Origin: Desulfobacteraceae bacterium
GTDB taxonomy: Bacteria; Desulfobacterota; Desulfobacteria; Desulfobacterales; Desulfobacteraceae
Length of the DNA: 38,028 nucleotides
Reading direction: 5' to 3'
Assembly (NCBI GenBank): GCA_021107575.1
Contig: JAIOSM010000314.1
Coordinates: 1 to 38,028 of the forward strand
Under the pieces are notes generated by a model. That model was not told the origin of the DNA and searched no databases. It was given only the letters and a program-made list of their open reading frames with translations. Both the position numbers and the translations under genes were made by a program. This document shows, piece by piece, positions 16,931-24,215 of the stretch; position 1 is the stretch's first letter; the number at the start of each line of letters is the position of its first letter.

Positions 16931-17773
16931 ATGTGGTCAGATAGTTTAAAAGAACGAGAGGCCACGCGTACAAAGGAAGCTATTTTAATATTAAAAAATC
17001 ACAGGTGGACAGAACCGTTGCTAAAGAGGTTCAAGGATGGTGGCGAATTTATTCAAAGCAATAAATCAATCATGTTTGAATTAAGATTTGCTGCCGAGAT
17101 TTGTGAACGAGGATTTGAGGCAGTTTATGAGTCACTGGGTATAAATGATTCTTCAATAGAATTTAAAATTGAAGTTGAAGGAGATACTTGGCTTATCGAA
17201 TTGGTTAGCATTCAAAGCAGCGACGCTGCAAGGGAAGCAGTGGTATCAAATGCTGGATTTTACTCGCAATTACTTCAAACAGGAAACTCCGATGAAAGGC
17301 AAACTCCAGAAGGCGAACTGATATTAGTCGAACAAAAAATCGGTGAAAAAGTCTTTCACAACAGAAAACCTCACAAGTTTCCTGAACCGAAGCCAAATGT
17401 TTATCATGTTATTATTGTTGATATGCGGGGATTTTTAGATGGAGGCGGTGGCGATAAAACTGACTATACACAAATTGCTATTGGCGCAGACACTATACCA
17501 GATGAACTAACGGCGTTCTGGAAAAATAAGGACGGGGGCTTAGAGCCAATTAAGGGGCTTTATGAAGGAAATAACCCCTTAAATGCAGCAAAATATGTCA
17601 GGGAAAGAATCCATTATATTGGTTTTCTTGCTGAAAAAAAGTATTCGAAGGACGAGTTTAAGAGCGATATATATCATATATCAAATCCTGTGCTTTTTCG
17701 AGATTGTTCAGCTATAAAGATATATGATCGTTATCCAATGAAAAGCATTGAACAATGTATAACATGGAGTTGA
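16931..17773 (+). CDS. Hypothetical protein, possible PD-(D/E)XK-like fold
   Basis: 280 aa, Shine-Dalgarno CAGGGAG. No signal peptide or membrane segment. Residues 48-95 run as helix with acidic residue (FELRFAAEICERGFEAVYE), then strands SIEFKIEV and TWLIELVSIQ. This helix-strand-strand order with conserved acids resembles restriction-endonuclease-like folds, but the usual Lys of ExK is absent, so activity is doubtful. A later strand VYHVIIVDMRGF is also notable. Not recognised as a known family; possibly part of a mobile cassette with the secreted protein upstream. A 23-bp palindrome overlaps its stop codon. Confidence 0.7.
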   Translation: MWSDSLKEREATRTKEAILILKNHRWTEPLLKRFKDGGEFIQSNKSIMFELRFAAEICERGFEAVYESLGINDSSIEFKIEVEGDTWLIELVSIQSSDAAREAVVSNAGFYSQLLQTGNSDERQTPEGELILVEQKIGEKVFHNRKPHKFPEPKPNVYHVIIVDMRGFLDGGGGDKTDYTQIAIGADTIPDELTAFWKNKDGGLEPIKGLYEGNNPLNAAKYVRERIHYIGFLAEKKYSKDEFKSDIYHISNPVLFRDCSAIKIYDRYPMKSIEQCITWS

Positions 17774-17790
17774 CCGTTTTACGGTCAACT
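17768..17790 (+). terminator. Perfect hairpin overlapping the stop codon
   Basis: AGTTGACCG - TTTTA - CGGTCAACT: nine perfect pairs with a 5-base loop, starting three bases before the TGA stop. No T-run follows, so it may be a 3' stabiliser or a recombination structure rather than a strong terminator. GGACA (17792-17796) and TGTCC (17819-17823) make a second, looser stem downstream. Confidence 0.5.
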
Positions 17791-17802
17791 CGGACATTCT
17801 AC
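17787..17802 (+). repeat. Direct repeat, right copy (AACTCGGACATTCTAC)
   Basis: Partner of 16548-16563 (15 of 16 identical, same orientation, about 1.24 kb apart). Overlaps the right arm of the stop-codon hairpin. Confidence 0.5.
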
Positions 17803-17850
17803 CGTAGATATACCTCTACTGTCCATATTGATTTTTGAACATTTTCCCTA

Positions 17851-17878
17851 TTGACAATGTATCACTGCGTGCTATACT
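17851..17878 (+). promoter_or_regulatory. Extended -10 promoter giving a leaderless toxin-antitoxin transcript
   Basis: TTGACA (17851-17856), 16-bp spacer, TG-C then TATACT (17873-17878). The usual start point six to seven bases after the -10 falls at 17884-17885, the A of the toxin ATG or the base before it. No Shine-Dalgarno precedes that ATG, which fits a leaderless mRNA. ACATT (17839-17843) and AATGT (17856-17860) form an inverted pair across the -35 and may be an operator half-site pair. Confidence 0.65.
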
Positions 17879-17884
17879 TAAACA

Positions 17885-18253
17885 ATGAAAAAGTTAATGA
17901 CAAAACATTTCTCAAAATGGGCATCAAAACAAGAAATTCATAAAGATGACTTGTCGTTAGCTTTGGCAGAAGTTCAAAATGGTAATTTTGAAACAAGCCT
18001 TGGTGGGCATATTTATAAAAAAAGAATTAAATTTAAAGGTCAAGGCAAAAGTGGTAGTGGCAGAACGATTATTTGTTATAAGAAAGGAAACAGAGCTATT
18101 TTTATTCATGGATTTGCCAAAAACCAAAAATCAAACCTGTCGAAAAAAGAATTAAGTATCTTTAAAGAGTTATCCAGAATTTTACTTAATTTTTCAACTA
18201 AAGAAATGCAAATAGCAATAACCAATGGAGACATTATTGAGGTGAAATCATGA
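17885..18253 (+). CDS. Type II toxin, RelE-like (PF06296/DUF1044 type)
   Basis: 122 aa. The core KFKGQGKSGSGRTIICYKKGN followed by AIFIHGFAKNQKSNLSKKEL matches the RelE-superfamily group formerly DUF1044, whose partners are XRE-type antitoxins. The family is expected to cleave mRNA on or off the ribosome; basic residues Lys50-52 region and Arg in GSGRT are candidate active-site residues by analogy. The last four bases overlap the antitoxin start (ATGA), and the promoter appears to give a leaderless message. Toxin-first order is the HigBA arrangement. Confidence 0.85.
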   Translation: MKKLMTKHFSKWASKQEIHKDDLSLALAEVQNGNFETSLGGHIYKKRIKFKGQGKSGSGRTIICYKKGNRAIFIHGFAKNQKSNLSKKELSIFKELSRILLNFSTKEMQIAITNGDIIEVKS

Positions 18254-18555
18254 GAAAAGCAATTGCCAAATCAGTAACAAGCACTGTTAAGGATTTACAT
18301 AAAAGTGGGTTAGTAGATGTAATAACCATGAAGAATATTGAAAAACTTTGTATTCCAGAAGTACAGGAATATACTCCTGAAAAAATTGTTTTTATTCGAA
18401 ATAAATTCAGGCTAAGCCAAGCTGCTTTAGCAAGTATTTTTAATATTAGCCCTTCAACCGTACAAAAATGGGAACAAGGCAATAAAAAACCTACTGGGGC
18501 ATCAAAAAAGTTATTAGATATAATTGAAAGAAAAGGGATAGAAGCGTTTATTTAA
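18250..18555 (+). CDS. XRE-family antitoxin (HigA/NadS-like)
   Basis: 101 aa. The C-terminal half is a Cro/C1-type helix-turn-helix (FIRNKFRLSQAALASIFNISPSTVQKWEQGNKKPTG); the N-terminal 45 residues would bind the toxin. Shine-Dalgarno GAGGTG lies inside the toxin gene, and the 4-bp overlap means coupled translation. It should repress its own promoter at 17851. This is the upstream-toxin, downstream-antitoxin order of higBA. Confidence 0.88.
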   Translation: MRKAIAKSVTSTVKDLHKSGLVDVITMKNIEKLCIPEVQEYTPEKIVFIRNKFRLSQAALASIFNISPSTVQKWEQGNKKPTGASKKLLDIIERKGIEAFI

Positions 18556-18569
18556 AAATTGCAGAGCAA

Positions 18570-18678
18570 GCCGCCGGAGCAGACCGGTGGTTACTAAGCA
18601 ACTCTCGAAAATTTTGCCTTTAACATAAATTTTAACCATGCAGAGTCTGTCGGCATTAAGCCCCCCCGACAGCTCAGC
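18570..18678. repeat. Two intergenic imperfect hairpins, cassette-boundary-like
   Basis: First: GCCGCCGG (18570-18577) with CCGGTGGT (18584-18591), 6-base loop, two G-U pairs. Second: GCAGAG-T-CTGTCGG (18640-18653) with CCGACAG-CTC-A-GC (18666-18678), one bulged T and one A-A mismatch. The second shape, a long stem with an extrahelical base, resembles integron attC sites, but I cannot find the GTTRRRY/RYYYAAC core boxes. Both are far more GC-rich than the surroundings. Confidence 0.4.
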
Positions 18679-18712
18679 TTTGTGTTCTTGGGAGCAAGGA
18701 AATAGAAAAAAA

Positions 18713-19147
18713 ATGAATGAAGAAATTAGAATAATTGAAAAATTAAGAAAGATTGAAGCTCTTTTTGCAGGAGCGACCACTGCTGGTGAGAAAGATGCTG
18801 CCGCAAGTGCATTGGAAAGAATGCAGAAAAGGTTTAAAGAAATACAAGACATAGACCCACCCATTGAATATAAATTTTCCCTTTCGGACCCATGGTCCAG
18901 AAAACTTTTTGTAGCCTTGTTGCGCAGGTATGGAATAAAGCCTTTTCGTTATTATAGGCAAAGACGAACTACTGTAATGGCTAATATCTCTGCCAGTTTT
19001 GTTGATGAGACACTTTGGCCTGAATTTCAGGAACTAAACAAAACTCTTAGAGAATATTTAGATGAAGTCACAAATAACATTATTTCAAAAAGCGTACATT
19101 CGAATAATACTGAAGCAGAAGTTGTTAAGCAATTAACTGAAGAGTAA
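18713..19147 (+). CDS. DUF2786-like protein, unknown function
   Basis: 144 aa from ATG 18713; the frame is open from 18638, but those 25 codons lie in the hairpin region and AAGGA precedes 18713. The start EIRIIEKLRKIEALFAGATTAGEKDAAASALERMQKRF fits the DUF2786 pattern (short helix, then a helix rich in Ala and Glu). The middle part (DPWSRKLFVALLRRYGIKPFRYYRQRRTTVMA) is basic and may bind nucleic acid. No catalytic motif recognised. Confidence 0.7.
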   Translation: MNEEIRIIEKLRKIEALFAGATTAGEKDAAASALERMQKRFKEIQDIDPPIEYKFSLSDPWSRKLFVALLRRYGIKPFRYYRQRRTTVMANISASFVDETLWPEFQELNKTLREYLDEVTNNIISKSVHSNNTEAEVVKQLTEE

Positions 19148-19204
19148 AGAATCATGATCCCACCATAAGTAACTGCCTTGGAGATGGCAGCAATCTGCTG
19201 TACG

Positions 19205-20683
19205 TTAATTTTTCCGGCGGCTTAGTTCTTTTATCTCGTTAAGGATTTCATTGGCTTTTTCAATTTTTTGTTTGTTTGAAAGTGTTTCCAAGGCCTTTGT
19301 CAAATGAGTGCGTGCATTTTTCTTGTTTTTGATCTCAAAATAGTAATACCCCAGGTAATAATGCTTGAGTCCGGGATTGTTTTCTTTACTATATACTTTT
19401 GCTATATAGTAATAGGCTTTTGGCTGGGCAGTTGCTGGTTTACTGATCACTTTTTTTAAGTTTAATTTTGCATCTTTATAATTACCGAGTTCCAGCTGGG
19501 CCTGGCCTAAAGAGTAAAAAACCGATGAACTGACAACCGGGTCGTTTTCAATTCCTTTAAGGATGGTAACAGCCTTTTGCGGCTCGCCATTATGAAGGTA
19601 TAGATTACTTATTTCCAGCAGTATTAAAGGATCAAAAAGCTTGATAGCAAGAGCCTTTTTTAAATGTATACTTGCTTTGTCATATTTTAATTGTTTTGTA
19701 AGAGCAAGAGCAAAACCATAGTGATAAGCTGCATTGTCAGGATTTTTTTGTAAGAGCTTGGTAAATATTTTTTCCGATTCAGTACTATTTTTATAGAGTC
19801 CAATAATACGATATTTAATCATGTCAAAGCTATGGTTTGTACTACTTTGAGTTAATTTTAATTTTTTAGGATAGCGGGCAAACATTATTTCAAGGGAGGT
19901 TATTCTTTTTTTTGTACCCGGGTGTGTTTTAAAGTAATCAGGGATATCATCAGTCCCATAAAAATCTGCTGCTCTAATTTTTTTTAAACTTGTCAGGAGT
20001 CCTGTGGGTGAAAAGTTTGTTTGTAGTAAATAATTAAATCCTTGCTGATCTGCTTCAGTTTCATGCTCTCTGGTATAGGTGAGCATGGCGCTTTGCCCTG
20101 CAGCGACAGAGCCCATGACAAGGGCCTGTCCAAGGTCGATATCTCCTTTGCTTCCGGCAACAGCTCCTGCTATCATTCCAGCCAGAGTCGCAATGTTTAC
20201 AATTTTACTTTTATCAATTAATTGAGCAATATGTCTGCAAACTGAATGAGCTGTTTCATGGGCAAGTATCCCTGCAAGCTCATCAACTGTATCAAGAGAT
20301 GTAATAAGACCTCTGTTTACAAATATATTTGCACCAGGTATGGCAAAAGCATTAAAATTATCAACATTAAGGACATAAAAAGAATATTTGAATGGCTGGG
20401 GAGGAAGTGTAGCAACAATTTCATTGCCAACGTTTTTCACCAGGTTTGCTATAATTGGATCTTTAATTATCAGGCCGGTATTGTTGAATACCGTCATATA
20501 TTTTTTTGCAAGTTCTTTCTCTTTACCAATAGTCAGTGCACTGATTTTAGATGGGAAGCAAACAGACATTGAAAAGACGTAAAAAAAGCAAACTAGTAAA
20601 ATACCGGCACAGTTTTTTATCTTTGTCCTTAAAATATCACCTTTCTCCTTTTTTATAGGGCTCGCCAAGCTTTGCAGGGGCAT
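19205..20683 (-). CDS. M48 family metalloprotease with TPR repeats (BepA-like), start uncertain
   Basis: 492 aa if ATG 20683 is used. Zinc site HETAH at residues 142-146 with the third ligand Glu210 in HETEADQQG. A hydrophobic signal segment (GILLVCFFYVFSMSVCF, residues 27-43) precedes the mature part, so it acts in the periplasm, probably on outer-membrane protein assembly like BepA/YfgC. About residues 310-490 form TPR repeats. ATG 20683 overlaps the permease gene by 47 bp and has a weak Shine-Dalgarno, while a strong one (AAGGAGAAAGGTG) sits before an in-frame ATT at 20635, which would give a normal signal peptide. Confidence 0.88.
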   Translation of the reverse strand: MPLQSLASPIKKEKGDILRTKIKNCAGILLVCFFYVFSMSVCFPSKISALTIGKEKELAKKYMTVFNNTGLIIKDPIIANLVKNVGNEIVATLPPQPFKYSFYVLNVDNFNAFAIPGANIFVNRGLITSLDTVDELAGILAHETAHSVCRHIAQLIDKSKIVNIATLAGMIAGAVAGSKGDIDLGQALVMGSVAAGQSAMLTYTREHETEADQQGFNYLLQTNFSPTGLLTSLKKIRAADFYGTDDIPDYFKTHPGTKKRITSLEIMFARYPKKLKLTQSSTNHSFDMIKYRIIGLYKNSTESEKIFTKLLQKNPDNAAYHYGFALALTKQLKYDKASIHLKKALAIKLFDPLILLEISNLYLHNGEPQKAVTILKGIENDPVVSSSVFYSLGQAQLELGNYKDAKLNLKKVISKPATAQPKAYYYIAKVYSKENNPGLKHYYLGYYYFEIKNKKNARTHLTKALETLSNKQKIEKANEILNEIKELSRRKN

Positions 20684-21557
20684 TAAGTTTTCTTGGGTCT
20701 TTCAAGCTTATCAGGAGTAACACAATAAGAGTTGTGGCATAGGGAAGCATTGCAAGAAAGTTAGGGGATATACCCAGGGGCTGCAAAAGATATTGGAGTA
20801 CAAATATACCACCAAACAGGAAGGCTGCAAAAATTGCTTTACCCGGATTCCACAGGGCAAATATTGTAAGGGCAATTGCGATCCAGCCACGACCGGCAGT
20901 CATGCCTTCAATCCATGATTTACTGTAAGAAATTGAAAGATGAGCACCTGCCAGAGCAGAAAAGCCCCCGCCAATAAGTATGCATATATATCTTATTAAT
21001 GAAACATTAACACCATGTGTTTCTGTAGCACCGGGGTTTTCACCTGTGGAGCGCACTTTGATACCAAAGCGTGTACGTTCCAGGAAAAACCATGCAAGCA
21101 ATGCAAGCCCCACTGCCAGAAAGAAAAATGGGCTTTGATTAAAAAATATTTTCCCTGCATAGGGAATGTCGGAGAGAAACGGAACAGCAAATGAATTCAT
21201 TTTGATTGCAAGAGGTTTTCCAATATATGGTTTTCCAAGCATTCCTGAAAGCCCTAAACCAAGCATTGTAAGGGCAAGCCCTGAGACAACCTGATTTGCC
21301 TGTAATGTAACAGAAGCAAAAGCATGTATAAGCGAAACAGCCATGCCCGCAACAATTGCTGCTGCAACACCGAGCCAGGGCTGACCTGTTAAAAAAGTAA
21401 CAATAAAGGCTACAACAGCTCCAACAGACATGACTCCTTCAACCCCTAAGTTAAGAATGCCGGACCGCTCGCATATTATTTCTCCAACTGTGGCAAGAAG
21501 CAAAGGTGTGCCTGCTATCATGGTGCGTTGAAGTACGGAAATTATTATATCTTCCAT
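20637..21557 (-). CDS. BMP-family ABC importer permease, second subunit (RnsD/NupQ type)
   Basis: 306 aa, largely hydrophobic with 8-10 membrane segments. The block ATVGEIICERSGILNLGVEGVM is diagnostic of the BPD_transp_2 subunit paired with PnrA/BMP receptors. Its ATG directly follows the stop of the first permease gene. The system usually imports purine nucleosides. The end overlaps the M48 protease frame. Confidence 0.9.
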   Translation of the reverse strand: MEDIIISVLQRTMIAGTPLLLATVGEIICERSGILNLGVEGVMSVGAVVAFIVTFLTGQPWLGVAAAIVAGMAVSLIHAFASVTLQANQVVSGLALTMLGLGLSGMLGKPYIGKPLAIKMNSFAVPFLSDIPYAGKIFFNQSPFFFLAVGLALLAWFFLERTRFGIKVRSTGENPGATETHGVNVSLIRYICILIGGGFSALAGAHLSISYSKSWIEGMTAGRGWIAIALTIFALWNPGKAIFAAFLFGGIFVLQYLLQPLGISPNFLAMLPYATTLIVLLLISLKDPRKLNAPAKLGEPYKKGER

Positions 21558-22634
21558 CTATTGAATCCTTTGAATTCTTATCCTGTTTTTTAAAAAGAAA
21601 TCTCCCATGATCAGAAAAACAAGCAATGTACCGTTTATTATCTGCACAGTCGCAGCAGGTAGACCTAAAGAAATTTGTATTGCATCCCCACCGACCAGAA
21701 TGCCCGCAAAAAAGATGCCGGATATAATTGTGTATAAAGGGTTAAGTTTTGCTAGCCAGGCAACAATTATGGCAGTAAATCCATATCCTGATGATATTGA
21801 TGCAGGATAACCAAGATAATGATGAATACCGGCAACTTCACCAACACCTGCAAGTCCTGCTGCCCCTCCGCTTATCATCATAACCAGAACAGTTGTCCTA
21901 AAAAAATTAATTCCTGCATATTTGCCGGCATCCGGATTCTCTCCCACAACTCTTACTTCATACCCGAACTTGGTTTTATAAACAATGATACAGAGTATAG
22001 CCGCAAATAGAATTGTTACAATTAAGGTAGCATAGTGTATTCTTGATCCGGGTATCAAATTTAGAACAGCAGATGCTGGAAGATCATTTGTTCCGGGGAA
22101 TCCAAAGCGCTGTGACCCTTTCCAGGGGCCGACAATAAGCATTGTAATAAATTCAGCGCATATATAATTTAACATTAAGGTTGAAATCACTTCGTTGATT
22201 GAATATTTGATTTTTAATATTGCAGGTATAATCCCGCAGAGACTACCCCCGATAAAGCCTGCAATAAACATCATGGGGACAATAATATACCCGGGGAAAA
22301 ATTCTCCAAAAGTCAGAGCAATCCATGTACCGAATAATGCGCCCATGAGAAGCTGACCTTCAGCACCTATGTTCCAGAATTTTGCTCTGAAAGCAAACGT
22401 GAGCCCTGTACCAATCAGTATCAATGGAATAGCTTTGGTTATGGTCTCTTTTATACCGTATATTGTTCCAAAAGAGTCTGCAAATATTGCTGAAATAGCA
22501 AAAAAAGGATTAACTTTGCAACTTAAAAAGATAAAGCCTATGGCAACAAGCCCTGCGCACAGGGAAAAGGTATTGGTCATAAAAGAGCGTGTCTTTGTTA
22601 TATTCTCTCTGTCGCTTACTTTTATTTTAAACAT
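21558..22634 (-). CDS. BMP-family ABC importer permease, first subunit (RnsC/NupP type)
   Basis: 358 aa. IPLILIGTGLTFAFRAKFWNIGAEGQLLMGAL is the conserved block of this permease family, followed by INEVISTLMLNYIC. An N-terminal cytoplasmic stretch of about 20 residues precedes the first membrane segment. It overlaps the ATPase gene by 8 bp and abuts the second permease, so the three are translated as a unit and form a heterodimeric channel. Confidence 0.9.
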   Translation of the reverse strand: MFKIKVSDRENITKTRSFMTNTFSLCAGLVAIGFIFLSCKVNPFFAISAIFADSFGTIYGIKETITKAIPLILIGTGLTFAFRAKFWNIGAEGQLLMGALFGTWIALTFGEFFPGYIIVPMMFIAGFIGGSLCGIIPAILKIKYSINEVISTLMLNYICAEFITMLIVGPWKGSQRFGFPGTNDLPASAVLNLIPGSRIHYATLIVTILFAAILCIIVYKTKFGYEVRVVGENPDAGKYAGINFFRTTVLVMMISGGAAGLAGVGEVAGIHHYLGYPASISSGYGFTAIIVAWLAKLNPLYTIISGIFFAGILVGGDAIQISLGLPAATVQIINGTLLVFLIMGDFFLKNRIRIQRIQ

Positions 22635-24144
22635 AGTTAAGTGATCCTGCCATCATCAGCCCGATATCAGCAAGCCTTTTATCATCAGCATCAAGAATTC
22701 CTGTGAATTTGCCTTCAAATAGAATGGCTATTCTGTCACATAATTCAAAAATTTCATCTAAATCTTCTGAAAATAGAAGGATGGCACCACCAAGTTTTCT
22801 TATTTTTAGAAGTTGTTCTCTTAAGTATTGTGTAGCTCCGACATCAAGCCCATATGTAGGGTGTGAAGCAACCATGAGTGACGGTTCTTCACTGATTTCT
22901 CGTCCTAAAATAAGCTTTTGGATGTTCCCGCCGGAAAGGTTTCTTATTTCAGTATTGATGGATGGAGCTGAAACATTAAATTTTTTTATAAGGTTTTTAG
23001 TATGTGTTTTAATTTTGTCATATTGGAGAAAAGAGTTCTTAGAGTATTTGTCAAGATGGTGTTGTTTGAGTATGGCATTGTCATAAAGAAATAATCCCGG
23101 CGCAATTCCGAATTTTATTCTTTCTTCCGGCACATGGGAGACTCCCTGATCAAATATCTTTCTAGGTGAGATATTTGTTATATCCTTGCCCTTAATGGTT
23201 ACACTGCCTGTAGTAATTTTTCTAATTCCGGTTATTGCTTCGGCAAGTTCTTTTTGTCCGTTCCCTGCGACTCCTGCAATACCAAGAATCTCGTTCTCAT
23301 GGATATTAAAAGAGATATTCTTTAAAGCAAGCAAGCCTTTATCATCAACTACGTTGATGTTGTCAACATTGAGGACTGTCTCGCCTTTTTCTATTTTTTC
23401 TTTTTTGATATTAAAAATGACTTCTCTTCCGATCATCATTTTTGCAAGGCTTTTTTTATCAGTCTTTTGGGTCTCGGTGCTCCCAATGATCTCACCTTTG
23501 CGCAACACCACAACTCTGTCACATAGCTCCATTATTTCATTAAGTTTATGGGAGATAAAGATGATCATATGGCCTTGCTTTTTCATATCATTAAGAATGA
23601 CAAAGAGTTCTTTTGCTTCCTGGGGTGTTAAAACTGATGTGGGTTCATCTAAGATAAGAAGATCTGCTCCGTTTAACAGGGCCTTAATAATTTCGATTCT
23701 CTGCTGCTCACCTGCTGAGAGTTGCCATACCTTTTTCGAAAGTTCTATGGGGAAATTAAATTTTTTGGAGAATTCAAGAATTTTTTCTTTAATTTTAATT
23801 TTTGGAAAAAAGAAAGGTGTGTCTTTATAGCCTAAGGCGATGTTTTCAATAACAGAATGGTTCTGAATCAACATAAAATGCTGGTGGACCATGCCAATCC
23901 CATGTTCAATAGATGCAACAGGCGAATTTATTTCAATTTTTTTGTTATTTATTTTAATTTCACCTGAATCAGGTTGATAAAGCCCGTACAGGATGTTCAT
24001 AAGAGTGGTTTTGCCGGCACCATTCTCTCCAAGAAGACCTAAGATTTCTCCGGATTTAATTTGCAGGTTTAAATTTTTATTGGCAAATATACCTTGAAAT
24101 GATTTTGAGATGTTTACCATTTCAAGGCTTTTAATTTTTTTCAT
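22627..24144 (-). CDS. Tandem-domain ABC ATPase of a BMP-family importer (RnsB/NupO type)
   Basis: 505 aa with two ATPase domains. Domain 1 has Walker A GENGAGKTT, signature LSAGEQQR and Walker B LLILDEPTS. Domain 2 has a degenerate Walker A (GVAGNGQKE, lacking the usual GKT), signature LSGGNIQK and a weak Walker B (LMVASHPTYGLD). Degeneracy of the second site is typical of sugar and nucleoside ATPases. Encoded between the receptor and the permeases. Confidence 0.92.
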   Translation of the reverse strand: MKKIKSLEMVNISKSFQGIFANKNLNLQIKSGEILGLLGENGAGKTTLMNILYGLYQPDSGEIKINNKKIEINSPVASIEHGIGMVHQHFMLIQNHSVIENIALGYKDTPFFFPKIKIKEKILEFSKKFNFPIELSKKVWQLSAGEQQRIEIIKALLNGADLLILDEPTSVLTPQEAKELFVILNDMKKQGHMIIFISHKLNEIMELCDRVVVLRKGEIIGSTETQKTDKKSLAKMMIGREVIFNIKKEKIEKGETVLNVDNINVVDDKGLLALKNISFNIHENEILGIAGVAGNGQKELAEAITGIRKITTGSVTIKGKDITNISPRKIFDQGVSHVPEERIKFGIAPGLFLYDNAILKQHHLDKYSKNSFLQYDKIKTHTKNLIKKFNVSAPSINTEIRNLSGGNIQKLILGREISEEPSLMVASHPTYGLDVGATQYLREQLLKIRKLGGAILLFSEDLDEIFELCDRIAILFEGKFTGILDADDKRLADIGLMMAGSLNYV

Positions 24145-24168
24145 GCGGGTCCTGGTTTTAAAGAAATT

Positions 24169-24201
24169 ACCGGGGCCTTTTTTACAAAAAAGTGCCCCGG
24201 T
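24169..24201 (-). promoter_or_regulatory. Long hairpin between receptor and ATPase genes
   Basis: ACCGGGGC (24169-24176) pairs with GCCCCGGT (24194-24201), extended by C-TTTTTT against AAAAAA-G with one bulged base, about 15 pairs in all. The minus-strand transcript has no good T-run after the stem, so partial termination or 3' protection that raises receptor mRNA over ATPase/permease mRNA is the likelier role, as in many binding-protein operons. Confidence 0.6.
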
Positions 24202-24215
24202 TTTATATGCAAATA

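Noticed and set aside
22703-23830. Long plus-strand ORFs opposite the ABC ATPase
   Set aside because: No start signals or recognisable domains; the minus-strand ATPase explains the region.
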